Below are positions 52,371 to 60,745 of a stretch of DNA of 64,000 nucleotides, piece by piece. The translations under genes were made by a program, and so were the position numbers. How positions within the stretch are numbered: position 1 is the first letter of the stretch; each line of letters opens with the position of its first letter. A model generated the notes under the pieces. It worked only from the letters and a program-made list of their open reading frames with translations. It ran no database searches and was not told the DNA's origin. The stretch comes from Sphingomonas gei (GTDB lineage Bacteria > Pseudomonadota > Alphaproteobacteria > Sphingomonadales > Sphingomonadaceae): positions 1-64,000 of the forward strand of contig NZ_SRXT01000001.1 in the NCBI RefSeq assembly GCF_004792685.1, given 5' to 3'.

Positions 52371-52508
52371 ATGGCTGAGAACGACGAACCCATCCAGGTC
52401 TCCACGGACCGCGCCCGCGCCGGCGCCACGCCGCATATGACTCGCTATGTGCTAGGCGTCGGCCTGGTTCTGGTGATCGTGGCGTTTGCCGTCATTCTCT
52501 GGGTCTGA
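52371..52508 (+). CDS. 45-residue single-pass membrane protein
   Basis: Read directly between phyR and ecfG. MAENDEPIQVSTDRARAGAT forms a polar N-terminus, then PHMTRYVLGV and one transmembrane helix (about residues 27-44, LGVGLVLVIVAFAVILW) run to the C-terminus. The ATG follows a G-rich stretch (TTGTGGGGAC). It has no known function. The position between two general stress regulators suggests shared expression. Confidence 0.7.
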   Translation: MAENDEPIQVSTDRARAGATPHMTRYVLGVGLVLVIVAFAVILWV

Positions 52509-52604
52509 TCCTTTCGGACGACCGCGAAAATGCTGGCAATCGTGCCTGCGGCACCTATCTCCAATCAGCGCTCCAATCCGGCACGCGCAAGTGAACGGGA
52601 TCGA

Positions 52605-53255
52605 ATGACTGAGTCCGAACTGCCTGACGATCACGAGGACGCGGAAGCCGAGCCGCCGCGTGAGCACGTTGCGCTATCCGATCCCGAGTTCAAGAAGCAG
52701 CTCGCCACGGTGATCCCGCATCTGCGCGCATTCGGGCGCTCGCTCTCGGGCAGCCGCGATCTCGCCGATGACTTGGTGCAGGAGACTCTGCTCAAGGCGT
52801 GGGCGGCGCGTCAGCGTTTCCAGGCCGGCACCAATATGCGTGCCTGGACCTTCATCATCCTGCGCAATCTCTATCTTTCCCAGATGCGCCGCGCGCGGTT
52901 CAAGGGAGAGTGGGACGATCTCGTGGCCGACCGGCTGCTCGCCGCGCCGGCAAGCCAGGACCGCCATGTCGAGCTGAACGACATGCAACGTGCGTTGCTG
53001 CATTTGCCGCAGCCGCAGCGCGAGGCGCTGATCCTCGTCGGCGCAGGCGGCTTCGCCTATGAAGAGGCCGCCGAAATCTGCAACGTCGCGGTCGGCACGA
53101 TCAAGAGCCGAGTCGCGCGCGGGCGCGTGGCGCTCGAGAATCTGCTCACCGACGGCCAATTGCCTTCGCGCCGCGACAGCCTGCCCAATCCCGGCGGCAA
53201 GAGCGCGCTCGATACGATCATGGGCGAAGTCGACGAACTCAGCCGCGAGCGCTGA
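52605..53255 (+). CDS. ecfG: General stress sigma factor EcfG
   Basis: An ECF15-type sigma factor of 216 residues. Region 2 covers about 40-100 (IPHLRAFGRSLSGSRDLADDLVQETLLKAWAARQRF, TNMRAWTFIILRNLYLSQMRR). Region 4 is at about 128-185 (LPQPQREALILVGAGGFAYEEAAEICNVAVGTIKSRVARGR). It recognises GGAAC-N17-CGTT promoters and is held by NepR. The ATG at 52605 is chosen to match the family N-terminus; an in-frame ATG at 52530 is possible. Confidence 0.94.
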   Translation: MTESELPDDHEDAEAEPPREHVALSDPEFKKQLATVIPHLRAFGRSLSGSRDLADDLVQETLLKAWAARQRFQAGTNMRAWTFIILRNLYLSQMRRARFKGEWDDLVADRLLAAPASQDRHVELNDMQRALLHLPQPQREALILVGAGGFAYEEAAEICNVAVGTIKSRVARGRVALENLLTDGQLPSRRDSLPNPGGKSALDTIMGEVDELSRER

Positions 53256-53276
53256 TCCGGAGATATCGGCGGGGCA

Positions 53277-53459
53277 TCAATGCGTAGTCGACATCTCATG
53301 GTCGTTGAGGCGACGCAGCAATCGCATAAGGTCATCGGGTAGCCCGAATTCGCTTTGGAAGGCGTCGCGCAGCGAAACCGCGATAGCGTCACTGGCGCGC
53401 GGAGGCTCGACACGGTAAGCGCGCGGGGCCTTAGGGCCGGAAGGTGTTTCGTAGGTCAC
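53277..53459 (-). CDS. NepR-like small protein, possible second anti-sigma factor
   Basis: A 60-residue protein convergent with ecfG, 21 bases from its stop. After a Pro/Arg-rich N-terminus the core IAVSLRDAFQSEFGLPDDLM followed by RLLRRLND aligns with NepR (LR-x-x-[YF]-x5-E/G-x-PDDL-x-x-LL-x-x-L). The NepR encoded at 51064 has the same spacing. The start is a GTG at 53459 without a good ribosome binding site. If real, it would provide a second brake on EcfG or bind a paralogue. Sequence similarity is by eye. Confidence 0.65.
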   Translation of the reverse strand: MTYETPSGPKAPRAYRVEPPRASDAIAVSLRDAFQSEFGLPDDLMRLLRRLNDHEMSTTH

Positions 53460-53544
53460 GATTACAAAAACGTCCTACCTTCGCATTTGTTGCTTGACAT
53501 TGACAAAACTGTCGTTCTCGCTGCGTATCGATAAGAGGTTGCGC

Positions 53545-56220
53545 GTGAATTCAGGGGACTTGCAGCGCGCCGTTGATCTTGCCCGATCGCATGCGCCGTT
53601 TCTCGCAATGCTGCTCGACCGCGAGTCGCCGCTGCTCGACGATCTCGAACACGCGCTGATCGACCCTCTCAAGACTGCACGCGGTTTGGACGGCGAAATG
53701 CCCGAGGCGCGCCGCCTGCGTCTCGAGCGACGACGGCTGGCGCTGCTGGTCGCGTTGGGCGACCTGTCCGGGCGTTTCGATCTCACAAAGGTCACCACCC
53801 TGCTGAGCGATTTCGCCGACGACGCGCTGGATAGGGCGATCCGTACCGCCATTCGCGAGCGCACCCCCGATGCGGAGCCGCGCGGCTTCGCGGCGATCGC
53901 GCTGGGCAAACTGGGCAGCCGCGAGCTCAACTACTCGTCGGACATCGACCCGATCCTGATCTTCGATCCGGCAACTCTGCCGTGCAAGCCGCGCGAAGTC
54001 CCCGAGGACGCCGCGGTGCGGATAGGCCGGCGGGTGATCGAGATCCTGCAGGCCCGCGATGGCGACGGCTACGTGCTGCGGGTGGACCTGCGGCTGCGTC
54101 CCTCGCCCGAGGCGACACCGATTGCGCTCCCGGTGGAAGCGGCGATTTCCTATTACGAATCGCAGGCGCTTCCGTGGGAGCGCGCCGCGTTCATCCGCGC
54201 ACGGGCCTGCGCCGGCGATCGTGCGCTCGGCGGGCTGTTCCTGGAGGCGATCCGGCCGTTCGTGTGGCGGCGCGCGGTCGATTACGGCACGATCCGCGAG
54301 ATCCGCGACATCTCGCGCCGGATCCGCGACCATTATGCGCAGGCGCAGGCATTCGGCCCCGGTTTTGATCTCAAGCGTGGGCGCGGCGGCATCCGCGAGA
54401 TCGAATTCTTCGCGCAGATCCATCAATTGATCCACGGTGGCCGCGATCCGGCGCTGCGCGTTCCGGCGACTCGCGACGCGCTGGCGGCGCTGGCCGTCGA
54501 CGGGCGGATCGACGCCGAAGACGCCGCGGCGCTGACGGACGCCTATGTCGAGTTCCGCACCGTCGAGCATCGCCTGCAGATGGTCGACGATCTCCAGACC
54601 CACACGCTGCCAAAGGGACAGGAGGCGCTCGACAATGTCGCCGCGCTGCACGGGCTGGAAGACGGGGCGACTCTGATCGAGCGCCTTCGGCCGCATGTCG
54701 AGCGCGTCGGAAGGGTGTACGACGCACTCGCCGGCGAAGAGGAGCCACGGTTGACCGCCGATCCGGAGACGCTCGCGACGCGGCTCGCGGCGGCGGGGTT
54801 CGACAATCCGGCCGGCGCATTGCGCATAGTCGAGGGGTGGCGCGGCGGCGGCTATCCGGCGCTCCGCTCGCCTCAGGCACGCGAGGCGCTCGAATCGCTG
54901 CTGCCCGGGCTTCTCGACGCCTTTGCGCACGCGCCCGACAGCACCCACGCGATCACGCGGTTCGACGCGATGTTGTCGCGCCTGCCGAGTGCGATCAACT
55001 TCTTCCGCTTGCTCGAGGCGCAGCCGGGGCTGACTCGACTGCTCAGCGCCATCCTGTGCCATGCGCCGACCCTTGCCGAGCAATTGGGCCGCCGCGCCGA
55101 ATTGCTCGACGGACTGATCGACGCGAGCGCTCTCGAACCGGTGGCGGAGCTACCCGAGCTGATCGCCGAAATGGCGGCGCGCGAGCGCGGCGTCGACTAT
55201 CAGTGGCAGCTCGAGCATGTTCGCCGGCTGGTCGGCGAGAAGCGCTTCGCGCTCGGCGCGCAGATCATCGCCGGGGCGAGCGATCCGATCGATGTGTCGC
55301 ATGGCTATGCGCGGATCGCCGAAGCGGCGATCGAAGTGCTCGCCATGGCGACTGTAGACGAATTTCAGCGCGCGCACGGCCGCGTACCTGAGAGCGAGCT
55401 GGTGATCCTCGCGCTCGGTCGGATGGGCGGGCGGGCGCTTACCCATGCTTCCGATCTCGACCTCGTCTATCTGTTCACCGGCGATTATTCGGCGGAGTCA
55501 GATGGCGCCAAGCCGCTTGGCGCAGTGACGTATTACAATCGGCTGGCGCAGCGGGTAACCGGCGCGCTTTCCGTCGCGACTGCGGCGGGGCCGCTCTATG
55601 AAGTGGACACCCGGCTGCGACCTTCGGGTGCGCAGGGGCCACTGTCGGTCTCGCTCGACGCCTTCGTCCGCTATCAGCGCGAGGACGCCTGGACCTGGGA
55701 GCATATGGCATTGACCCGCGCGCGGCCGATCTTCGGCTCCGCGGCGGCCCGGGCCGCGGTGCAGGGTATCGTCGACGACGTTCTCAACGGCGCCCGGCCG
55801 GAGCGCAATATCCTCGCCGACGCCGCGAAGATGCGCGACGAGATCGCGGCGCACAAGCCGCCAGCGGGCCCGCTCGACGCGAAGCTGCTGCCCGGCGGGC
55901 TGGTCGATCTGGAATTCGCGGTGCACGTGCTCCAGCTCCAGCATCGCACGGCATTCGCGCCGCAACTTCGCGATGCGATCGTGCTGCTGATCGCCGAGGG
56001 ACTGCTGCCCCCGACGATGGCCGACGCCTATGATCTGCTAGGGCGCCTGCTGGTGACGCTGCGGCTGGTCGCGCCCGATGCGCAGCCGCCGGGCGAGACG
56101 ACGCAGGCGTTGATTGCGCGCGCCGTCGGGCTGGGAAGCTGGGACGCAGTGGTTGCCTCGTTCGAGCGGACCCGGCAGGAGGTTCGCGATTGTTGGGCGC
56201 AAATCCGCGCCGGCGGCTGA
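53545..56220 (+). CDS. glnE: Bifunctional glutamine synthetase adenylyltransferase/deadenylylase
   Basis: Controls glutamine synthetase by adding or removing AMP in response to PII. The 891-residue protein has two nucleotidyltransferase domains with the G-x-D-x-D acidic motifs: the N-terminal one with LGSRELNYSSDIDPILIF and VDLRLRPSPEA, the C-terminal one with GRMGGRALTHASDLDLVYLF and VDTRLRPSGAQGPL. Helical GlnD-like domains follow each. The GTG at 53545 is chosen because AGAGG precedes it; an upstream in-frame TTG at 53494 is possible. bcp follows after 11 bases. Confidence 0.95.
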   Translation: MNSGDLQRAVDLARSHAPFLAMLLDRESPLLDDLEHALIDPLKTARGLDGEMPEARRLRLERRRLALLVALGDLSGRFDLTKVTTLLSDFADDALDRAIRTAIRERTPDAEPRGFAAIALGKLGSRELNYSSDIDPILIFDPATLPCKPREVPEDAAVRIGRRVIEILQARDGDGYVLRVDLRLRPSPEATPIALPVEAAISYYESQALPWERAAFIRARACAGDRALGGLFLEAIRPFVWRRAVDYGTIREIRDISRRIRDHYAQAQAFGPGFDLKRGRGGIREIEFFAQIHQLIHGGRDPALRVPATRDALAALAVDGRIDAEDAAALTDAYVEFRTVEHRLQMVDDLQTHTLPKGQEALDNVAALHGLEDGATLIERLRPHVERVGRVYDALAGEEEPRLTADPETLATRLAAAGFDNPAGALRIVEGWRGGGYPALRSPQAREALESLLPGLLDAFAHAPDSTHAITRFDAMLSRLPSAINFFRLLEAQPGLTRLLSAILCHAPTLAEQLGRRAELLDGLIDASALEPVAELPELIAEMAARERGVDYQWQLEHVRRLVGEKRFALGAQIIAGASDPIDVSHGYARIAEAAIEVLAMATVDEFQRAHGRVPESELVILALGRMGGRALTHASDLDLVYLFTGDYSAESDGAKPLGAVTYYNRLAQRVTGALSVATAAGPLYEVDTRLRPSGAQGPLSVSLDAFVRYQREDAWTWEHMALTRARPIFGSAAARAAVQGIVDDVLNGARPERNILADAAKMRDEIAAHKPPAGPLDAKLLPGGLVDLEFAVHVLQLQHRTAFAPQLRDAIVLLIAEGLLPPTMADAYDLLGRLLVTLRLVAPDAQPPGETTQALIARAVGLGSWDAVVASFERTRQEVRDCWAQIRAGG

Positions 56221-56231
56221 CGGAGACCAGG

Positions 56232-56693
56232 ATGATCGAGCTCGGGGATCGGCTGCCCGCCGTGACGCTGGACGGCGGCGAAGGGCTGTTTGCGCTCGCC
56301 GATCGCAACGCGCCGCTCGTGCTCTATTTCTATCCCAAGGACGATACCGCGGGCTGCACCCGCGAGGCGCAGGATTTTTCGGCCTTGATGCCGGATTTCG
56401 CCGCGCTGGGCGTCGAACTTGTCGGTGTGTCGAAGGACAGTGCCGCAAAGCACCGTAAATTCTCCGAAAAATACCAATTGACCGTGCCGCTCGCCACCGA
56501 CGACGGTACGGCGATGGAAGCGTTTGGCGTGTGGGTCGAGAAGCAGCTCTACGGGCGCCGCTACATGGGGATCGACCGCTCGACTTTCCTGTTTGCCAGC
56601 GACGGCACGCTGTTCCGCGCGTGGCGCAAGGTGCGCGTGCCCGGCCATGCCGAAGCCGTGCTCGCCGCCGCGAAGGAGATGCTCGGCACGTGA
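56232..56693 (+). CDS. bcp: Peroxiredoxin, BCP family
   Basis: A thiol peroxidase of 153 residues reducing hydroperoxides. The peroxidatic Cys lies in LYFYPKDDTAGCTREAQDFS. The resolving Cys found five residues later in many BCPs (GCTxEAC) is Gln here, and no other Cys is present in the protein, so this is a 1-Cys type needing an external thiol. RVPGHAEAVL closes the C-terminus. The ATG at 56232 has a GGAGACCAGG leader. It overlaps the DUF455 gene by four bases. Confidence 0.94.
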   Translation: MIELGDRLPAVTLDGGEGLFALADRNAPLVLYFYPKDDTAGCTREAQDFSALMPDFAALGVELVGVSKDSAAKHRKFSEKYQLTVPLATDDGTAMEAFGVWVEKQLYGRRYMGIDRSTFLFASDGTLFRAWRKVRVPGHAEAVLAAAKEMLGT

Positions 56694-57487
56694 CTCGCAG
56701 TGTCGCCGAAGCGGCACGCGCAGTGCTCGACGCGGGCGAGCCGCGCGCCAAGATCAAGGCGGCGCGGGCGGCGGCGCGCGACTGGCGGCTGGGCCGGCTC
56801 GACCATCGCTTCGACGTCGCGATGCCCGCGCGTCCGGCGCGGCCCGACCGCCCCGAATTGCTCCCGCCCAACCGCATGCCGAAGCGTGGCAAGGGTGGGT
56901 CCGAGCGCGGCCGCATCGCGCTGATCCACGCGCTCGCGCATATCGAATTCGTGGCAATCGACCTGGCGTTCGACGCGGTCGGCCGGTTCGGCGGGCAATT
57001 TTCGCGCGGCTTCACGGACGACTGGATGCAGGTCGGTGCCGACGAGGCGATGCATTTCGCTTTGCTCGATCGTCGGCTCAAGCAACTCGGCAGCCATTAC
57101 GGGGCGTTGCCCGCGCATGACGGCTTGTGGGACGCCGCGGCGGCGACCGCGCATGACGCGCTGGCACGGCTAGCGGTGGTTCCGATGGTGCTCGAGGCGC
57201 GCGGGCTCGACGTCACCCCGGCGACGATCGCGCGGTTCGAGGCGACCGGCGATATCGCGACCTCCCGCATTTTGGCGCGTATCCTGAATGACGAAATCAG
57301 GCATGTCGGAGCGGGTACGCGGTGGTTCGAATCACGCTGTGATGAACAAGGTTTTAACCGAGAGGGAACCTGGCAGCATCTTGTCCGCACCTATTTCGGA
57401 GGTCTGATTAAACCTCCATTCAACGACTCGGCGCGCGACTCTGCCGGTCTGACGCGGGATTACTATCAAGCCCTTGCGGCGTCCTGA
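56690..57487 (+). CDS. DUF455 ferritin-like protein
   Basis: A 265-residue member of the DUF455 family with a predicted ferritin-like four-helix fold. Likely metal ligands are in LIHALAHIEFVAIDLAFDA, ADEAMHFALLDRRL and ILNDEIRHVGAGTRWF (the E-x2-H type pattern). Earlier family blocks are RPARPDRPELLPPNRMPKRG. The start is a GTG overlapping the bcp stop. The biochemical function of DUF455 is not established; coupling to a peroxiredoxin hints at redox or iron stress. Confidence 0.88.
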   Translation: MTRSVAEAARAVLDAGEPRAKIKAARAAARDWRLGRLDHRFDVAMPARPARPDRPELLPPNRMPKRGKGGSERGRIALIHALAHIEFVAIDLAFDAVGRFGGQFSRGFTDDWMQVGADEAMHFALLDRRLKQLGSHYGALPAHDGLWDAAAATAHDALARLAVVPMVLEARGLDVTPATIARFEATGDIATSRILARILNDEIRHVGAGTRWFESRCDEQGFNREGTWQHLVRTYFGGLIKPPFNDSARDSAGLTRDYYQALAAS

Positions 57488-57610
57488 TTTCTCAGGCCAA
57501 ACCACGATGCGTCCAGAAGCGGGGGGCCTGCTGATGGAACAGTGGAATTGTCGTAAGCCGATTCACCGGGTCGCATCGGTGTAAGCGCTTGCCGAAAATG
57601 TCGGGGACTC

Positions 57611-58804
57611 ATGGCCAACGCTACCAATGACAAGAATGCGAAACTGGCCGCTCGGTTCCGCAAATTTTTCGCCACCCGCGATTTCATTTTCCATGACGGA
57701 CGCGACCTGCGCCGCTTCAGCATTGCCGGCCGCACCCAGGCGCTTTTCGCTGGCGCCGCCACGATCACCGTTCTTTTCTCGGGCTATGGCGTGTCGCAGG
57801 CGATGGCCGGCGTGATCGCCGTCAGCGGCGTGAGTGCGGTTCCTGGCTCACCCGAAGCCCAAGTCGCCAAGATGCGCGCCCAGGTTGCGCAGATGCACGC
57901 CGAAGTAGCTGCCGCGAAGCAGGCCGCCAAGCTCCAGGCCGCCCGAGTCGAGCAGCGCCAGGCGCTGATCTCCGCAGTGCTCTCGGGCAAGTCCGATCCG
58001 GCCGCCCTCGACGCGGCACTTGCCGATTCCGCACCGCAGACCAGCGCCGTCGCCAACGAGATGCTCGCGCCGCTCCGCAAGGTCGAGCAGAGCCAAGTCG
58101 CGCTCGCCGGCAAGGCCCGCGTCGCCGGTGAGGCCCGTTACCAGCAGACCGCCAGCCATTTCCGCCGTCTCGGCCTCGCACCCGAGCGCTTCGTCCGCGT
58201 GAGCGGCGGCGCGATGGGCGGCCCGTACGAGCCGATGGACGACAATAATGACGGCGCTGCGGGTTCGGATTCGGCCGAGAGTGCCGATGCCCAGTTCCGC
58301 GCCTTGTTCCTGACCTGGAAGAAGCTCGATGCGCTCGAGCAGACGGTGATTTCGATCCCGTCGATGCAGCCGGTCGACAAATTGCTGTTCACGTCGAGCT
58401 TCGGGGTGCGCTCGGATCCGTTCCGCGGCACGGCGGCGATGCATGCCGGGGTCGATATCCCCGGCACGATCGGCACGCCGATCTACGCGACTGCCGACGG
58501 CATCATCAGCCATGCCGGGCGCCAGGGCGGCTATGGCAATCTCGTCCAGATCAATCATGGCCGCGGCATCGAGACGCGCTATGGCCATCTCTCGAAGATC
58601 CTCGTCGCCGACAATAGCCGCGTCCGCCGCGGCCAGATGATCGGCCTGATGGGCTCGACGGGGCGCTCGACCGGCAGCCATCTCCATTACGAAGTCCGCG
58701 TCGACGGCAAGGCGGTCAACCCGATCCCCTTCCTCCAGACCGGCGAATATCTGGCCGCGATCCCGGCCCCCGCGCAGGGCGGCGTCGGCGGCCCCGCGAA
58801 GTAA
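57611..58804 (+). CDS. M23-family (LytM) metallopeptidase
   Basis: A 397-residue envelope protein. There is a basic cytoplasmic N-terminus, a membrane segment at about 40-62 (TQALFAGAATITVLFSGYGVSQAMAG), a coiled-coil stretch at about 75-130 (VAKMRAQVAQMHAEVAAAKQ), and a C-terminal LytM domain at about 275-385. The zinc motif HAGVDIPG and HLHYEVRV carry the expected His/Asp ligands, and the GNLVQINHG and RYGHLSKI blocks are intact. It probably cleaves peptidoglycan peptides or activates hydrolases. It is monocistronic. Confidence 0.93.
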   Translation: MANATNDKNAKLAARFRKFFATRDFIFHDGRDLRRFSIAGRTQALFAGAATITVLFSGYGVSQAMAGVIAVSGVSAVPGSPEAQVAKMRAQVAQMHAEVAAAKQAAKLQAARVEQRQALISAVLSGKSDPAALDAALADSAPQTSAVANEMLAPLRKVEQSQVALAGKARVAGEARYQQTASHFRRLGLAPERFVRVSGGAMGGPYEPMDDNNDGAAGSDSAESADAQFRALFLTWKKLDALEQTVISIPSMQPVDKLLFTSSFGVRSDPFRGTAAMHAGVDIPGTIGTPIYATADGIISHAGRQGGYGNLVQINHGRGIETRYGHLSKILVADNSRVRRGQMIGLMGSTGRSTGSHLHYEVRVDGKAVNPIPFLQTGEYLAAIPAPAQGGVGGPAK

Positions 58805-58877
58805 GAGGCAGGAGAGGAGGGGTCGTCCGTGAGGCGGCCCCCACCTGCGCCTCGGTTTGCATCGAACTCGAGCCGCG

Positions 58878-58953
58878 ACCTCGGCGAAGGCCGTGGCGCT
58901 GCGCCACGAGCGATGGGGCTGTGGCCCTGGATCCCGGCATTCGCGCGTATGAC
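58878..58953. repeat. Decayed copy of the GGCGAAGGCC interspersed repeat
   Basis: CTCGGCGAAGGCCGTGG and, further on, CCTGGATCCCGGCATTCGCG resemble the arms of the repeat at 29921-30024, with mismatches. It lies in the 217-bp gap before erpA. Confidence 0.5.
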
Positions 58954-59021
58954 CAAGAACAGGCGGTTGACGACAGGGGCGCCGCATTGCCCTGTCGCGC
59001 CGTCCATCCTATCTTCACCGG

Positions 59022-59363
59022 ATGGCCACCATGCTCAGCCCCGACATCGCATTGACTCCCCCCGCCGCCGCACGCGTCGCGGCGATCGCCGCGAAGCAGG
59101 GCAAGCCGGCGATCCTGCGCCTTTCGGTCGAGGGCGGCGGATGCTCGGGGTTCCAGTACAAGTTCGGCATGGCCGAAGCCGCCGAAGCGGATGACAGCAT
59201 CACCGAGACCGACGGCGTCCGTCTCGTGGTCGATTCGATCAGCCTCGACCTGGTTCGCGGCGCGCAGGTCGATTTCGTCGACAATCTCGGCGGCGCGCAC
59301 TTCGCGGTGACCAATCCCAACGCCGCCTCGGGCTGCGGCTGCGGTACCAGCTTCTCGGTCTGA
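59022..59363 (+). CDS. erpA: Iron-sulfur cluster insertion protein (ErpA/IscA type)
   Basis: An A-type Fe-S carrier of 113 residues. The three conserved cysteines are present: Cys41 (VEGGGCSGFQYKFGMA), Cys105 and Cys107 (NPNAASGCGCGTSFSV). It delivers [4Fe-4S] or [2Fe-2S] clusters to apo-enzymes. ErpA is the usual orphan A-type protein in alphaproteobacteria, and no isc/suf operon is nearby. An ATG at 59031 is an alternative start. xth follows 41 bases later. Confidence 0.92.
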   Translation: MATMLSPDIALTPPAAARVAAIAAKQGKPAILRLSVEGGGCSGFQYKFGMAEAAEADDSITETDGVRLVVDSISLDLVRGAQVDFVDNLGGAHFAVTNPNAASGCGCGTSFSV

Positions 59364-59404
59364 CCCGACTGGCGCTGCGCCGCGCACGCCGCTAACCAGC
59401 GGGA

Positions 59405-60175
59405 ATGAAGATCGTCAGCTACAACGTCAACGGGATCAAGGCGCGCATGGAGCGCCTGCTCGAATATCTCGACGAACAAAAGCCCGATTTGGTCTGCCTC
59501 CAGGAGCTCAAGGGCGCCGACGAGACGCTTCCGGTCGGCGACATCGAGAAAGCGGGTTACGGCGCGGTCTGGCACGGGCAGAAAGGCTTTAACGGCGTCG
59601 CGGTGCTCGCCCGCGGCCAGCAGCCGGTCGAGCGCCAGCGCGGCCTCGCCGGCGATCCCGAGGATGCGCATAGCCGCTATATCGAAGTCGAAATCGGCGA
59701 TCTGGTGGTCGCTTCGATCTATCTGCCCAACGGCAATCCGCAGCCGGGCCCCAAGTTCGACTATAAGCTGCAATGGATGGACCGGCTTGCCGACCGCGCC
59801 CGCGCGCTGCTTGCCGAGGAGCGGCCGGTGGTGCTCGCCGGCGACTATAATGTCATCGCCAATGACGACGACACCTTCTCGGTGCGGGCAATGGCGAGCG
59901 ATGCGCTGACGCAACCCGAATCGCGCCAGCGCTACCGCAGCCTGCTCGCGCAAGGCTGGACCGACGCGCTGCGCACGCGCTTCCCCGGCGGCGGGATCTG
60001 GACCTTCTGGGACTATCAGGCCGGCTGCTGGCAGCGCGATGCCGGCTTCCGCATCGATCATCTGCTGCTCAGCCCGCAGGCGGCCGACCGGCTGACCGGC
60101 GCCGGCGTCGACAAGGAATATCGCGGGCGCGAACGCGCCAGCGACCATGCCCCGACCTGGGTGACCTTGCGCTGA
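59405..60175 (+). CDS. xth: Exodeoxyribonuclease III
   Basis: An AP endonuclease and 3'-5' exonuclease of base excision repair, 256 residues. EEP-fold motifs: MKIVSYNVNGIKARMERLLEYL, the metal ligand Glu in VCLQELKGADETLP, LPNGNPQPGPKFDYKLQWMDRL, GDYNVIANDDD, FWDYQAGCWQRDAGFRIDHLLLS, and the final ERASDHAPTWVTL with the catalytic His. Possibly co-expressed with erpA. Confidence 0.96.
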   Translation: MKIVSYNVNGIKARMERLLEYLDEQKPDLVCLQELKGADETLPVGDIEKAGYGAVWHGQKGFNGVAVLARGQQPVERQRGLAGDPEDAHSRYIEVEIGDLVVASIYLPNGNPQPGPKFDYKLQWMDRLADRARALLAEERPVVLAGDYNVIANDDDTFSVRAMASDALTQPESRQRYRSLLAQGWTDALRTRFPGGGIWTFWDYQAGCWQRDAGFRIDHLLLSPQAADRLTGAGVDKEYRGRERASDHAPTWVTLR

Positions 60176-60214
60176 GGCATTGATCCGACCCCGCCTCGGC
60201 TGGCGGTACGGCCA

Positions 60215-60247
60215 TTTCCGGACACTACCATGTCCTTTTCCGGACAC
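60215..60247 (+). repeat. Direct repeat TTTCCGGACAC
   Basis: TTTCCGGACAC occurs at 60215-60225 and 60237-60247, 22 bases apart start to start. The surrounding CGGTACGGCCATTTCCGG and its spacing look like subterminal repeats of a transposable element, but no transposase is present. The rest of the 253-bp gap holds the sigma-54-type promoter. Confidence 0.4.
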
Positions 60248-60349
60248 CGGTTCGGCTAGATCACCAACTTTTGGCGTGTATTGCCGTGCTATGGCGGTGA
60301 CCTTCAAGTGTCATATCGCTAAGTATTTGAAATAACACAAATCTGCGAA

Positions 60350-60367
60350 TTGGCACGACCGATGCAA
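60350..60367 (+). promoter_or_regulatory. Sigma-54-type promoter
   Basis: TTGGCACGACCGATGCAA matches TGGCACG-N4-TTGCW closely. The GG (60352-60353) and GC (60364-60365) are separated by the required 10 bases. The expected transcript start near 60377 leaves about 50 bases of leader before the small secreted protein gene. Confidence 0.65.
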
Positions 60368-60428
60368 TGCATGGGAGGCAGGCGGAACGAGGGAGCGCCT
60401 GGTGTCAAAATCCAGAGGAGTTAAGGGA

Positions 60429-60698
60429 ATGATCACTCGTACTACTGGCCGCGTTTCGAGCGCCGCCGCCGCCATGATTGCCGCCGTGGTTCTCGTCGCG
60501 AGCGCCACCGCGCCGGCTTATGCCGCCGTCGATCCGACCACCGAAGCACCCAAGGCGCCCGCCAAGGCGGAAAAGGCCGACCGCTATTGCGTCGTCGAAA
60601 CCCCCACCGGCAGCCATCGCCGCCAGAAGGTGTGCCGCACCCGCGCCGAATGGATCGCGCGGAGCGGGGTCGATCCCGCCGGCGAACCGCGCAAGTAA
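60429..60698 (+). CDS. Small secreted hypothetical protein
   Basis: An 89-residue protein with a signal peptide of about 35 residues (VSSAAAAMIAAVVLVASATAPAYA). The short mature part has two Cys (DRYCVVETPTGSHRRQKVCRTRAEWIARSG) that could form a disulfide, and an Ala/Pro/Lys-rich start. The CRTRAEWIARSG ending is a recurrent feature of small sphingomonad exported proteins. The ATG at 60429 has AGAGGAG upstream. A sigma-54-type promoter precedes it and a hairpin follows. Confidence 0.8.
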   Translation: MITRTTGRVSSAAAAMIAAVVLVASATAPAYAAVDPTTEAPKAPAKAEKADRYCVVETPTGSHRRQKVCRTRAEWIARSGVDPAGEPRK

Positions 60699-60706
60699 GA
60701 CACGAG

Positions 60707-60741
60707 CAGCCCGCGGCGTCCGGCGTTCCCGCCGCGGGCTG
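60707..60741. terminator. Bidirectional hairpin between convergent genes
   Basis: CAGCCCGCGGC (60707-60717) and GCCGCGGGCTG (60731-60741) form an 11-bp perfect stem between the stop of the small secreted protein gene and the convergent acetyltransferase gene. Confidence 0.65.
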
Positions 60742-60745
60742 TTGC

